From positions 1 to 39,937 of the forward strand of contig NZ_KV786257.1 of assembly GCF_001806875.1 (NCBI RefSeq): 39,937 nucleotides of DNA. Reading direction: 5' to 3'. Shown one piece after another: positions 23,603-32,286 of this stretch. Every line of letters starts with the position of its first letter. The stretch's first letter is position 1. The DNA comes from Corynebacterium sp. HMSC29G08 (GTDB lineage Bacteria; Actinomycetota; Actinomycetes; Mycobacteriales; Mycobacteriaceae). The translations under genes and the position numbers were made by a program. The notes below the pieces were generated by a model, which had not been told where the DNA came from, searched no databases, and saw only the letters and a program-made list of their open reading frames with translations.

Positions 23603-23746
23603 GAGGCCTCGTTTACCTTCGGCCACGGTGGCTGAAGCCGCGCGAAACCACAACCCACTCTCCGGCACGGCCCGGACAAAGCGTTGCCTGGCGCGGACGG
23701 ATAGGGAGAAAACCACCGTAACAACCCGAAAGGAACGTGACCCGAT

Positions 23747-24115
23747 ATGGCACGTCTTGCAGGTGTTGATCTGCCGCGCAACAAGCGCATGGAGATCGCA
23801 CTGACCTACATCTACGGCATCGGCCCGGCCCGTGCCAAGGAACTGCTCGAGAAGACGGGCGTTTCTCCTGACCTGCGCACTGACAACCTGAGCGACGATC
23901 AGCTTGCAGCACTGCGTGACGCAATTGAGTCCTCCTACACCGTTGAGGGTGACCTGCGTCGTGAGGTGCAGGCGGATATCCGCCGCAAGATTGAGATCGG
24001 CTCCTACCAGGGTCTGCGCCACCGCCGTGGCCTCCCGGTTCGCGGCCAGCGCACCAAGACCAATGCGCGTACCCGCAAGGGCCCGAAGAAGACCATCGCA
24101 GGAAAGAAGAAGTAA
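23747..24115 (+). CDS. rpsM: 30S ribosomal protein S13
   Basis: 122 residues. Starts [13 protein letters not shown] and has Y-I-Y-G-I-G and the C-terminal basic tail [16 protein letters not shown]13 forms an intersubunit bridge in the small subunit head. First gene of rpsM-rpsK-rpsD-rpoA-rplQ. Confidence 0.98.
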   Translation: MARLAGVDLPRNKRMEIALTYIYGIGPARAKELLEKTGVSPDLRTDNLSDDQLAALRDAIESSYTVEGDLRREVQADIRRKIEIGSYQGLRHRRGLPVRGQRTKTNARTRKGPKKTIAGKKK

Positions 24116-24118
24116 AAC

Positions 24119-24520
24119 ATGCCACCGAAGACTCGTGCTGGCGCGCGTCGTGGACGTCGCGTCGTAAAGAAGAACGTGGCCGCTGGCCACGCGTACATCA
24201 AGTCCACCTTCAACAACACCATCGTGTCCATCACGGACGAGACTGGTGCTGTCATCTCCTGGGCCTCTTCCGGCCACGTCGGCTTCAAGGGCTCCCGTAA
24301 GTCCACGCCGTTCGCTGCGCAGATGGCTGCCGAGAACGCTGCCCGCAAGGCAATGGAGCACGGCATGAAGAAGGTTGACGTTTTTGTTAAGGGTCCGGGC
24401 TCCGGCCGCGAGACCGCTATCCGTTCCCTGCAGGCCGCTGGCCTGGAGGTGTCGTCGATCTCCGACGTGACGCCGCAGCCGTTCAACGGTTGCCGTCCGG
24501 CGAAGCGTCGTCGCGTTTAA
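24119..24520 (+). CDS. rpsK: 30S ribosomal protein S11
   Basis: 133 residues. Hallmarks: [20 protein letters not shown] and the end [14 protein letters not shown]11 lies in the small subunit platform near the E site. Starts three bases after rpsM. Confidence 0.98.
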   Translation: MPPKTRAGARRGRRVVKKNVAAGHAYIKSTFNNTIVSITDETGAVISWASSGHVGFKGSRKSTPFAAQMAAENAARKAMEHGMKKVDVFVKGPGSGRETAIRSLQAAGLEVSSISDVTPQPFNGCRPAKRRRV

Positions 24521-24546
24521 GGCTGAAAGGAAAGAGGTAAGAGAAC

Positions 24547-25152
24547 ATGGCTCGTTATACCGGCCCTGCTACCCGTAAGTCCCGTCGCCTCCGCGTCGAC
24601 CTAGTCGGCGGCGACATGTCCTTCGAGCGTCGCCCGTACCCTCCGGGGCAGGCTGGCCGCGCTCGCATCAAGGAATCTGAGTACCTGCTCCAGCTGCAGG
24701 AGAAGCAGAAGGCTCGCTTCACCTACGGCGTGATGGAGAAGCAGTTCCGCCGCTACTACGAGGAGGCCAACCGCCTCCCGGGTAAGACCGGTGACAACCT
24801 GCTGGTGCTTTTGGAGTCCCGCCTGGACAACGTCATCTACCGTGCTGGTCTGGCTCGCACCCGCCGCCAGGCTCGCCAGCTTGTCTCCCACGGTCACTTC
24901 ACCGTGAATGGCAAGGCAATTGACGTGCCGTCCTTCAAGGTCACCCAGTACGACATCATCGACGTGCGCGACAAGTCCCGCTCGATGCTGTGGTTCGAAG
25001 AGGCCCAGGACAACCTGCTTGACTCCGTCGTTCCGGCCTGGCTGCAGGTCGTCCCGGACACCCTGCGCATCCTCGTGCACCAGCTGCCCGAGCGCGCTCA
25101 GATCGACGTCCCGCTGCAGGAGCAGCTCATCGTCGAGCTCTACTCGAAGTAG
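24547..25152 (+). CDS. rpsD: 30S ribosomal protein S4, zinc-free form
   Basis: 201 residues. S4 nucleates 16S rRNA 5'-domain assembly. M-A-R-Y-T-G-P starts the protein and R-R-P-Y-P-P-G-Q-A-G-R follows. The N-terminal zinc-binding cysteines of other S4 proteins are absent here, making it a C-minus variant. The S4 RNA-binding domain lies in the centre (R-L-D-N-V-I-Y-R-A-G). 62 bases and a strong ribosome site separate it from rpoA. Confidence 0.98.
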   Translation: MARYTGPATRKSRRLRVDLVGGDMSFERRPYPPGQAGRARIKESEYLLQLQEKQKARFTYGVMEKQFRRYYEEANRLPGKTGDNLLVLLESRLDNVIYRAGLARTRRQARQLVSHGHFTVNGKAIDVPSFKVTQYDIIDVRDKSRSMLWFEEAQDNLLDSVVPAWLQVVPDTLRILVHQLPERAQIDVPLQEQLIVELYSK

Positions 25153-25234
25153 TCCACTTCTTAGCGTTCATAGCGCTTGTAAAATATCCGTTCCTACCGG
25201 CATCAGATAGTGGTTGCCGAATAAGGAGAAGTTC

Positions 25235-26248
25235 ATGCTCATCTCTCAGCGCCCGCAACTGACTGAGGAATACATCGACACCAACCGCTCGAAGTTCATC
25301 ATTGAGCCACTCGAGCCTGGTTTCGGCTACACCCTTGGTAACTCCCTGCGCCGCACGCTGCTGTCGTCCATCCCGGGCGCAGCCGTGACCTCCATCAAGA
25401 TCGACGGTGTGCTCCACGAGTTCACCACGATCAACGGCATCAAGGAGAATGTTTCCGAGATCGTCCTCAACGTGAAAGACATGGTGCTTTCCTCCGACTC
25501 TGACGAGCCGGTTGTTATGTACTTAAACGTCGAGGGCCCGGGCACCGTCACCGCTGGCTCCATCGAGCCGCCGGCTGGCGTTGAGATCCACAACCCGGAT
25601 CTGCACATTGCGTCGCTGAATGAGGGCGCGCGCCTTGAGATGGAGCTTGTTGTGGAGCGCGGCCGCGGCTACGTCCCGGCCATGCCGAACTCCGGTGGCG
25701 AGGTTGGCCGCATCCCGGTTGACCAGATTTACTCGCCGGTGACCCGTGTTGCCTACAAGGTTGAGGCAACCCGTGTTGAGCAGCGCACCGACTTTGACAA
25801 GCTCATCATTGACGTGGAGACGAAGAACTCCATGTCCGCGCGCGATGCTTTGGCTTCCGCAGGTTCCACCCTGGTGGAGCTTTTCGGCCTGGCACGTGAG
25901 CTGAACACCATGGCTGAGGGCATCGAGATTGGCCCGTCCCCGCAGGAGACGGAGTTCATCGCTGCCTACAACATGCCGATTGAGGACCTGAACTTCTCCG
26001 TGCGTTCCTACAACTGCCTGAAGCGCCAGGAGATCTCCACCGTTGGTGAGTTGGCTGAGTACACGGAGTCCGACCTGTTGGACATCCGCAACTTCGGCCA
26101 GAAGTCCATCAATGAGGTGAAGATCAAGCTGGCTAGCTTGGGACTTGCATTGAAGGACACACCGGAAGATTTCGATCCGACCCAGATCGAGGGCTATGAC
26201 GCCGAGACCGGCGACTACGTTGATACCAGCGCGGACGACGCTGAGTAG
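25235..26248 (+). CDS. rpoA: RNA polymerase subunit alpha
   Basis: 337 residues. The N-terminal dimerisation and assembly domain has [18 protein letters not shown], the C-terminal domain has N-C-L-K-R and [10 protein letters not shown], which binds UP-element DNA and activators. AAGGAG (25223-25228) six bases before the ATG at 25235 sets the start, rather than a TTG seven codons upstream. Confidence 0.98.
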   Translation: MLISQRPQLTEEYIDTNRSKFIIEPLEPGFGYTLGNSLRRTLLSSIPGAAVTSIKIDGVLHEFTTINGIKENVSEIVLNVKDMVLSSDSDEPVVMYLNVEGPGTVTAGSIEPPAGVEIHNPDLHIASLNEGARLEMELVVERGRGYVPAMPNSGGEVGRIPVDQIYSPVTRVAYKVEATRVEQRTDFDKLIIDVETKNSMSARDALASAGSTLVELFGLARELNTMAEGIEIGPSPQETEFIAAYNMPIEDLNFSVRSYNCLKRQEISTVGELAEYTESDLLDIRNFGQKSINEVKIKLASLGLALKDTPEDFDPTQIEGYDAETGDYVDTSADDAE

Positions 26249-26313
26249 GCAACAGAGTAGAAAGAACATTCTTTGAGCTAGCGCTCACATAACCGCACAC
26301 GAGGAGTACGAAC

Positions 26314-26775
26314 ATGCCTACCCCTAAGAAGGGTGCCCGTCTCGGAGGGTCCGCCAAACACCAGAACCACATTCTGGCTAACCTGGCACAGTCCCTGTTC
26401 GAGCACGGTGCTATCAAGACCACTGAGGCTAAGGCGAAGATGCTTCGCCCTTACGCTGAGAAGCTGATCACCAAGGCGAAGCGTGGCACGCTGGCTGACC
26501 GCCGCGCTGTTGCTGCTGAGCTGCCGAACAAGGATATCGTTGCACACCTGTTCAACGACCTTGCTCCGCTTTTCGACGGCCGCGAGGGCGGCTACACCCG
26601 CACCATCAAGCTGGAGAACCGTGCTGGCGACAACGCGCCGATGGCACACATCTCCCTGGTGACGGAGGAGACCGTCTCTAACGAGGCGTCCCGCACCGCC
26701 CGTGCCGCTGCTTCCCGCCAGGCTGAAGCAGAGAAGGCTGAAGCTGCTGAGGAGGCTGCTGAGGAGCAGAAGTAA
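26314..26775 (+). CDS. rplQ: 50S ribosomal protein L17
   Basis: 153 residues. Starts [13 protein letters not shown] and has R-P-Y-A-E-K-L-I-T. The last 25 residues are an acidic, alanine- and glutamate-rich tail ([11 protein letters not shown]) characteristic of actinobacterial L17. GAGGAG precedes the ATG by seven bases. A strong terminator follows. Confidence 0.98.
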   Translation: MPTPKKGARLGGSAKHQNHILANLAQSLFEHGAIKTTEAKAKMLRPYAEKLITKAKRGTLADRRAVAAELPNKDIVAHLFNDLAPLFDGREGGYTRTIKLENRAGDNAPMAHISLVTEETVSNEASRTARAAASRQAEAEKAEAAEEAAEEQK

Positions 26776-26795
26776 TCTGCGCCGAGCCGTAAATG

Positions 26796-26839
26796 ACCGG
26801 CACCTAGGGTTTTTGAGATCCCGGGTGCCGGTTTCTTTT
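26796..26839 (+). terminator. Rho-independent terminator of the rpsM-rplQ operon
   Basis: ACCGGCACC (26796-26804) and GGTGCCGGT (26824-26832) pair perfectly, followed by TTCTTTT. An inner GGG/CCC pairing stabilises the loop. Confidence 0.9.
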
Positions 26840-26862
26840 ATAGCGGGCTGTCTTGCGGCGGT

Positions 26863-26868
26863 TACAGT
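26863..26868 (+). promoter_or_regulatory. -10 box TACAGT, predicted leaderless start of the nucleoside hydrolase gene
   Basis: TACAGT, seven bases, then the ATG at 26876. The box lies right behind the rplQ terminator; no Shine-Dalgarno is present. Confidence 0.55.
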
Positions 26869-26875
26869 AGTTGCC

Positions 26876-27853
26876 ATGGCTGAGAAGGTCCCTTTCATTC
26901 TTGATACTGATACGGCGCAGGATGATTGCGTTGCCATCCTGTTGGGCGCGATGAGTGAGCGCGCTGAAATGCTGGGCATCACCATGGTTGCTGGCAACGT
27001 GGGCTTTGCGCGTCAGATTCAGAACGCGCAGCTTACGTTGAACGTGATGGGCAAGCTTGGGCAGATTCCGATTTTCTTGGGGTGCTCGCAGCCAATGTTG
27101 CGCCCGTGGGCTTCGGCAGAGAATGTGCATGGTGATGGCTCGGGTGGGCTGACCATGGATTTTGACGCGGCGACGGCGGAGGATGAGCATGCGGTGGATG
27201 CGCTGTTGCGCATCACAGGGGAGCGCCCGGGTGAGGTTTCCGTGGTGGCAATTGGTCCGCTGACCAATATTGCTACGGCGATTGTGAAGGATCGTAGCTT
27301 TGTTCAAAACGTGAAGAGTCTTTACATCATGGGTGGTTCGAACAACGGGCGCGGCAACATTACGCCGTCGGCGGAGTTCAACTTTTATGTGGACCCGGAA
27401 GCTGCGCAGATTGTGTTCACTGCGGGTTTTGAGCGCATCGTGGTGTTGCCGTGGGATCCGGTGACGTTGGTGGATGCCACGATTACGCGTGCGGAGTATG
27501 ACACGCGTTGTGCGTTTGGCACCCCGATTTCGGACTTTTTCAAGGCTGTATGTGACACCACGTTGGATTTCAACGAGTCGGTGGGGGTGGACGGTTCGAC
27601 GCATCCGGACTCGGCTACGTTGGCGGCGTTGCTGTACCCGGAGCTGGTCACCAAGAGCGCGCCGTACCGGGTGGATGTGGAGACGGCGTCTGAGTTGACT
27701 CGTGGTTTCTCTGCGATGGGGTGGGACAAATTCGACAACTTCCAGCCGAATGCAGAGGTGATTGAGAAGCTGGATAAGGACGGGTTCTTTGCCATCTTGG
27801 ATGACCTGTTGCAGACGAAGACCACCCCGGATAGGCCGACGTGGACGGCGTAG
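26876..27853 (+). CDS. Nucleoside hydrolase (inosine/uridine-preferring family)
   Basis: 325 residues. Hydrolyses the N-glycosidic bond of nucleosides to give base and ribose. The calcium-binding D-T-D-T-A-Q-D-D at 10-17 fits the family's D-x-D-x-x-x-D-D. Also visible are G-P-L-T-N-I-A-T-A, I-M-G-G, A-E-F-N-F-Y-V-D-P-E-A-A and, near the end, T-H-P-D-S-A-T-L-A-A-L, corresponding to the family's H-D-P segment with Pro and Asp exchanged. Substrate preference cannot be told from sequence. The end overlaps truA by 13 bases. Confidence 0.92.
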   Translation: MAEKVPFILDTDTAQDDCVAILLGAMSERAEMLGITMVAGNVGFARQIQNAQLTLNVMGKLGQIPIFLGCSQPMLRPWASAENVHGDGSGGLTMDFDAATAEDEHAVDALLRITGERPGEVSVVAIGPLTNIATAIVKDRSFVQNVKSLYIMGGSNNGRGNITPSAEFNFYVDPEAAQIVFTAGFERIVVLPWDPVTLVDATITRAEYDTRCAFGTPISDFFKAVCDTTLDFNESVGVDGSTHPDSATLAALLYPELVTKSAPYRVDVETASELTRGFSAMGWDKFDNFQPNAEVIEKLDKDGFFAILDDLLQTKTTPDRPTWTA

Positions 27854-28698
27854 TAGACGATCAGGAGGTGCTGCGGATCCGTCTGGATATCGCCTATGAC
27901 GGCACTGACTTTCATGGGTGGGCCCGCCAGACGGAGGGCACTCGCACGGTGCAGGCCACGATTGAGGATGCGCTGAGTTTGGTCCTGCGCGCTCCTATTT
28001 CGCTTACTGTTGCGGGGCGCACGGATGCTGGCGTGCACGCGAGTGGGCAAGTTGCGCATGCTGATATTCCGACAGCGTCGTTGGCGCAGCGGTCGTTGGG
28101 GGAGGTGGGGGCGTTGGTGCGTCGATTAGCAAAATTGCTTCCGGCTGACATCAGGGTGCTTGCGGTGCGCGAGGTGCCCATGCTTTTCGACGCCCGCTTT
28201 GCCGCCCTCACCCGCTCCTACACGTACCGGGTGACCACGCACCCGGCGGGGCCGTTGCCGACGCGCGTGCGTGACACGGCGGTGTGGGGCAAGCCGGTGG
28301 ACATCAAGCGCGCCCAGGAGGTCGCGGACGCGCTGGTGGGGCTGCATGACTTCGCAGCGTTCTGCAGGCCGCGTGAGCATGCGACGACGATTCGCCACGT
28401 GCAGTCGTTTATATGGCACGACGTGTCCACACCCGCGGAGCCCGAACTGTATGAGGCTCGGATTCAGGCAGATGCATTTTGCTGGAACATGGTCCGTGCC
28501 CTGACGGCGACGTGCCTGATGGTGGGCGACGGCCGCAAGGATTTGGCGTGGGCGTTTGAGCTGTTGGGCAAGTCAGTACGGGATCCGCAGGTGCAGTTGG
28601 CGCCGGCGAAGGGGCTCACGCTAACTGGGGTGACGTACCCGCGGGAGGAGGATTTGGCTGCGCGGGTGGCGGTGACGCGGGATAAGCGGAGCCTGTAG
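27841..28698 (+). CDS. truA: tRNA pseudouridine synthase A
   Basis: 285 residues; makes pseudouridine at positions 38-40 in tRNA anticodon stems. The catalytic aspartate is Asp62 in G-R-T-D-A-G-V-H-A. Also seen are A-Y-D-G-T-D-F-H-G-W, the middle R-S-Y-T-Y-R and F-C-W-N-M-V-R-A-L. The GTG at 27841 overlaps the hydrolase by 13 bases. No good ribosome site is present, so coupling to the upstream gene is likely. The conserved fold begins about residue 14. Confidence 0.95.
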   Translation: MDGVVDDQEVLRIRLDIAYDGTDFHGWARQTEGTRTVQATIEDALSLVLRAPISLTVAGRTDAGVHASGQVAHADIPTASLAQRSLGEVGALVRRLAKLLPADIRVLAVREVPMLFDARFAALTRSYTYRVTTHPAGPLPTRVRDTAVWGKPVDIKRAQEVADALVGLHDFAAFCRPREHATTIRHVQSFIWHDVSTPAEPELYEARIQADAFCWNMVRALTATCLMVGDGRKDLAWAFELLGKSVRDPQVQLAPAKGLTLTGVTYPREEDLAARVAVTRDKRSL

Positions 28699-28699
28699 T

Positions 28700-28705
28700 T
28701 AGAAT
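28700..28705 (+). promoter_or_regulatory. Possible -10 box TAGAAT before the DUF6541 gene
   Basis: TAGAAT lies right behind the truA stop, about 50 bases before the next ATG. No -35 is apparent. Confidence 0.35.
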
Positions 28706-28753
28706 GCTTGCGTACTTATTTCTCACCCTGCCGGGCTACTAGTTGGAGGAATC

Positions 28754-30928
28754 ATGACGTCGACTGCTGCCGTGTGGTTTGCGGTCGTCTTTTTCATGCT
28801 CCCAGGCTTTGTAGTCAACTGGGTTGCGGGCATGCGCGCACCGGCTGCGATGGCGGCGGCGCTGCCTGTCAGCTTCGGCATGATCGGCATGTCTGCTTGG
28901 ATGTGGGGGCTGACTACGGCGCCGTTGAACTTATGGACGTTCACGGTCAGCTGGGTGCTCGCCCTCGGCGTGGCGGCAGCGTGGCGTTATTCGTTTGCGC
29001 GCAGGGCGCGTCGGCGTGGCGGTGACGTGAGCTGGCGCCGAGCCCTTTTTCCAGGTGATTGGCGCGCTGGCAGCGTGTTGGACCCCGCGTGGGTGCTGCC
29101 CGGCATCGGCGTGGTTGCCGGCGCTTGGATGAGCATCACCGACAGGTTGGGGTGGCTACGCCGTCTACCTAACGGCCTGGACAACATTGTGCAGGGCTGG
29201 GACGTGCAGTGGCATGCCAACGCGGTGCGTTTCATCATGGAAACGGGTGTGGCCTCCCCAACGAGGATGGGGGAGCTGCAGAACCTGGAGACCCACGCCG
29301 CGCTGCTGTACCCCTCGGGCTACCACGCGGGGGTGGCGCTGTTCGCTGAGGCCGCAGGCTTGGAGCCGATCCCTGCGTTAAACATCAGCCAGATCGTGCT
29401 GCCGGGTATTGCGCTGCCGCTGAGTATGGCGTGTTTTGTGTTGGCGTTTTTGCGCTCGCGAGGGCTGACGGCGCAGATCGCCGCGGGCCTTGCCGCAGCC
29501 CTTGTGTACGGTGCGCCGCAGATCCTGTGGGTGTCTGATTTCGTGGGCATGTGGCCCTACTTGTTTGCCATGACGCTAAGCGGCACCGTGGTGTGGCTGT
29601 TTTTGCGGGTGCCGTTTCACCACGCGTCGGCGCTGCCTGCGGCGCTGGGGTTTTTAGGCGTGCTGTGTGCACACCCCTCGGCGGTCACTGTTGTGGTGGT
29701 GTGTGTGGCGTTGGCGTGGGTGACGTCGTTAGTAATCAAGCCCGCGCGCAGCCGGATCAGCGACCTGCTGTGGCTGGGCGCGCCGGCGCTGGGAGCCTCG
29801 GTGGTGTTCCTGCCGCAAATCATGGCGGGCACCACGCAGGCGGAGGAAGTGTCGGGCTGGCGTGCGGACGAGGCGTTTAAAGACACCGATGCCTGGGCGG
29901 CTGCCTTCTACATGCAGACGCGCCACGTGGATCAGTTCTTCCCCAACTTTGCCCAAGAGGACGCGGTTGTGGTGCTGTGGCTTGCCCTGATCGGCGCCGT
30001 GGTGATGGTGTTTTGGCGCGGCCAGGTGTGGCCGGTGCTGGTGTATGCGATCAGCCTGTGCGCCGCGGTCAATGCGATTGACCAGTTTGATAACGGCTTC
30101 GGCACCGCGCTCAACGTGTTGGGCAATCTGCATTACAACACACCGCACCGGTTGATTCTGCCGGTGGTGATGTGTGTGGTGGCTGCGGTGGCGGTGGCAC
30201 TGGCTGCGATGGTGCGGCTGGTAACGCTTGCGCCGCTGGCCGCGCGCTCCCAAAGCACAGCGGCACGGTCGGCGGCAACGGCGGCGTCGGTGGCGGTGGC
30301 CCTGGTCCTTGGAGCGGTGGCGGTGCCCGCCGTGCACGCGGAGACGGTCGCCGGCGCGGAGGATTCTTTCGCCAACCCACGAAGCGGCGAACGGATGGTC
30401 AGCGCCGATGATCTGGCCGCGTTCGATTGGCTTGCCACCCAGCCGAAGGCATTTGAAGGCTACACCATGGGCGATCCCGCCGATGGTCACTCCTGGATGT
30501 ACGCGTATAACGGGGTGCCCACCATGTCGCGGCACTACCTGTGGCCCACAGGTGGGCGCGGCACAGCCTTTGACATCACGTATTGGAACGTGGATGACAT
30601 CGGCGAGGGCCTGCGCGGCAAACCGCGTGCCACGAACATTGCAGACAAGGCAGTCGAGGCGCTGGACGTGAACTTCTATATGGTTAGCCCGGATCCTTTC
30701 TGGCATTTCCAGCGCACAAACCAGGAGGCCAAGCTGGGGCTGTGGGCTTCTGAAGGCATGACCCCGGTGTATCGCAAGGGCAATGTGGTGATCTTTGCTG
30801 TCAACGCGGCGTTTACCCCGGCGGAGATTACGGCCATGCGTGCTAACGCCCTCAACAACGGCTCCGATGCCGTGCCGCAGCTGGCGCCCGCAGGCGGCAC
30901 AAGTACCGCAAGCACCACAGGTTTTTAG
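28754..30928 (+). CDS. Large polytopic membrane protein, DUF6541 type
   Basis: A 724-residue protein with about 12-14 hydrophobic helices through residue 520 or so, including a pair close to the N-terminus, and a C-terminal soluble domain of roughly 180 residues probably outside the membrane. The start F-F-M-L-P-G-F-V-V-N-W-V-A-G-M-R, the extracytoplasmic W-D-V-Q-W-H-A-N and Y-P-S-G-Y-H-A-G segments and Y-N-T-P-H-R match the DUF6541 family. The multi-helix plus soluble domain layout recalls GT-C glycosyltransferases, which is inference from shape. GGAGGA precedes the ATG. Encoded between truA and the ESX-4 genes, as in other corynebacteria. Confidence 0.8.
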   Translation: MTSTAAVWFAVVFFMLPGFVVNWVAGMRAPAAMAAALPVSFGMIGMSAWMWGLTTAPLNLWTFTVSWVLALGVAAAWRYSFARRARRRGGDVSWRRALFPGDWRAGSVLDPAWVLPGIGVVAGAWMSITDRLGWLRRLPNGLDNIVQGWDVQWHANAVRFIMETGVASPTRMGELQNLETHAALLYPSGYHAGVALFAEAAGLEPIPALNISQIVLPGIALPLSMACFVLAFLRSRGLTAQIAAGLAAALVYGAPQILWVSDFVGMWPYLFAMTLSGTVVWLFLRVPFHHASALPAALGFLGVLCAHPSAVTVVVVCVALAWVTSLVIKPARSRISDLLWLGAPALGASVVFLPQIMAGTTQAEEVSGWRADEAFKDTDAWAAAFYMQTRHVDQFFPNFAQEDAVVVLWLALIGAVVMVFWRGQVWPVLVYAISLCAAVNAIDQFDNGFGTALNVLGNLHYNTPHRLILPVVMCVVAAVAVALAAMVRLVTLAPLAARSQSTAARSAATAASVAVALVLGAVAVPAVHAETVAGAEDSFANPRSGERMVSADDLAAFDWLATQPKAFEGYTMGDPADGHSWMYAYNGVPTMSRHYLWPTGGRGTAFDITYWNVDDIGEGLRGKPRATNIADKAVEALDVNFYMVSPDPFWHFQRTNQEAKLGLWASEGMTPVYRKGNVVIFAVNAAFTPAEITAMRANALNNGSDAVPQLAPAGGTSTASTTGF

Positions 30929-30976
30929 CCCATCGCTGCACGCCCGCGCGCAGTCCAAGGTAGGATGAACGCTTAC

Positions 30977-30998
30977 TGCAATTGCGATATTGCAATTG
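30977..30998. promoter_or_regulatory. CAATTGC/GCAATTG inverted repeat upstream of eccB
   Basis: CAATTGC (30979-30985) and GCAATTG (30992-30998) flank GATATT. The same bases form a TGCAATTG direct repeat with period 14. Candidate operator about 30-50 bases before eccB. Confidence 0.45.
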
Positions 30999-31025
30999 GG
31001 GGAAATCGGGGGAGGGGTAAAAACC

Positions 31026-32264
31026 ATGGCAAAACTGTTGCCAACCACCAAAACGCAGGTTTCTGGTCACCGTTTCATGCGCAGGCGCGTTGAACACGGC
31101 ATCGTTTTTGGTGACGTCCGCATGATCCACGATCCGCTGTCATCCAGGCGCCGCGCCATGGTGTTTGGCATGGTGGCGGTGCTGCTGGTTTCAGGGGTGA
31201 TGGGGTTGTTTGCGTGGATGCGACCAAACCCAGACCCGGGGGAGGCACCGATTTTACGCGCCAGCGATGGGTCCCTGTTCGTACAGGTAGATGGGGTCGC
31301 ACACCCAGTGACCAATCTCGCGTCTGCGCGCCTGATTGCGGGTTCTGCCGCGCAGCCGGCGCGGGTGGGTGAGCAGGCGTTGGGGCAGCTGCGCAAGGGT
31401 GTTCCGGTAGGGATCGTGTCCGCGCCGGCGGTGTTCGCACCGGCGGATTCGGAAGATGAATTTTGGTCCGTGTGCCAGGCTGGTACGGATGTGGTGGTGC
31501 GCGCCGATCAAGCGCCTGAGGCCTTGCTGCCCTCGGAGGCGGTGCTGGCGGTGGCGGATAACCGCGAGTGGGTGGTTACCGCGGCGGGCCGCACACAGTT
31601 GCCGCCACCGACCTCCCCGGAGGGGCGCATCATCCGCCGGGGTCTGGGCGTCAGCGCCGCCACGCCGCGATGGTCCCCGCCACCAGCGCTTATCACCGCC
31701 CTGAAAGAGCTGCCGCCGTACGCGTTGCCGCACCCCTTGCCGCAGATTGTGCGCACCCCGGCCGGCAGCTGGCTGCTTGTCAATGGTGCGGTGCAGCCGA
31801 TTACTCGCATTCAGGAGCTTTTGCTTATCGACGCCGGCGCGAAGCCCACCCACATCACCCAACCCCAACTCGCGTCCTACCCGGACCTGGAGCCAGCGTT
31901 TGATCTGCGGTTGCCGGAGCAGATCCCGATGTGGGTGGATCCCGCGCGCCGCGCCGTGTGCGTGGATGAAGCTGGCGGCGCCGGTGCCGTTTCCTACGAG
32001 GAGGCGCTGCGCGGGGCGGTGCAGCTTTCCGGCACCGCGGTGGCGACACACTTCGCGGGCCTTCACGCGGGATCAGTGGGAGTGGACTCCGGCTTCGGGT
32101 TTCACGTGGTCTCTGCGAATGGGTTGCGGCATGCGGCCGCTGAGGCAGCGACTTTGGAGACCGTCGGCGTGGCTCGAATGGACACGGTGCCGTGGGGGCT
32201 GCTCGCCCTGCTGCCGGAGGGTGAGGCGTTGACGCGGGAGGCCGCGCTGACGGCCACCTACTAG
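31026..32264 (+). CDS. eccB: Type VII secretion core protein EccB (ESX-4)
   Basis: 412 residues. EccB is an inner-membrane protein whose periplasmic part contributes to the T7SS core complex. The N-terminal P-T-T-K-T-Q-V-S-G-H-R-F-M-R-R-R and D-P-L-S-S-R-R-R-A signature is unmistakable. A single transmembrane helix lies at about 46-64, followed by the external R-repeat domain. The ATG at 31026 is preceded by a G-rich ribosome site; upstream in-frame codons are not conserved. Converges with mycP, 22 bases away. Confidence 0.95.
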   Translation: MAKLLPTTKTQVSGHRFMRRRVEHGIVFGDVRMIHDPLSSRRRAMVFGMVAVLLVSGVMGLFAWMRPNPDPGEAPILRASDGSLFVQVDGVAHPVTNLASARLIAGSAAQPARVGEQALGQLRKGVPVGIVSAPAVFAPADSEDEFWSVCQAGTDVVVRADQAPEALLPSEAVLAVADNREWVVTAAGRTQLPPPTSPEGRIIRRGLGVSAATPRWSPPPALITALKELPPYALPHPLPQIVRTPAGSWLLVNGAVQPITRIQELLLIDAGAKPTHITQPQLASYPDLEPAFDLRLPEQIPMWVDPARRAVCVDEAGGAGAVSYEEALRGAVQLSGTAVATHFAGLHAGSVGVDSGFGFHVVSANGLRHAAAEAATLETVGVARMDTVPWGLLALLPEGEALTREAALTATY

Positions 32265-32282
32265 ACAGCCACCTATTAGACC
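32253..32282. repeat. 15-bp tandem duplication spanning the eccB stop
   Basis: GCCACCTACTAGACA and GCCACCTATTAGACC lie in tandem. The second repeats the codons A-T-Y-stop in the same frame behind the real stop. Confidence 0.85.
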
Positions 32283-32286
32283 GGTA

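Noticed and set aside
23545..23746. rpmJ (L36) hidden between infA and rpsM
   Set aside because: I found no short frame with the basic C-x-x-C/K-R-R-x-G pattern of L36.
29729..31051. A 440-codon open frame on the minus strand
   Set aside because: Antisense to the DUF6541 gene; histidine- and arginine-rich composition is what reverse GC-rich codons give.
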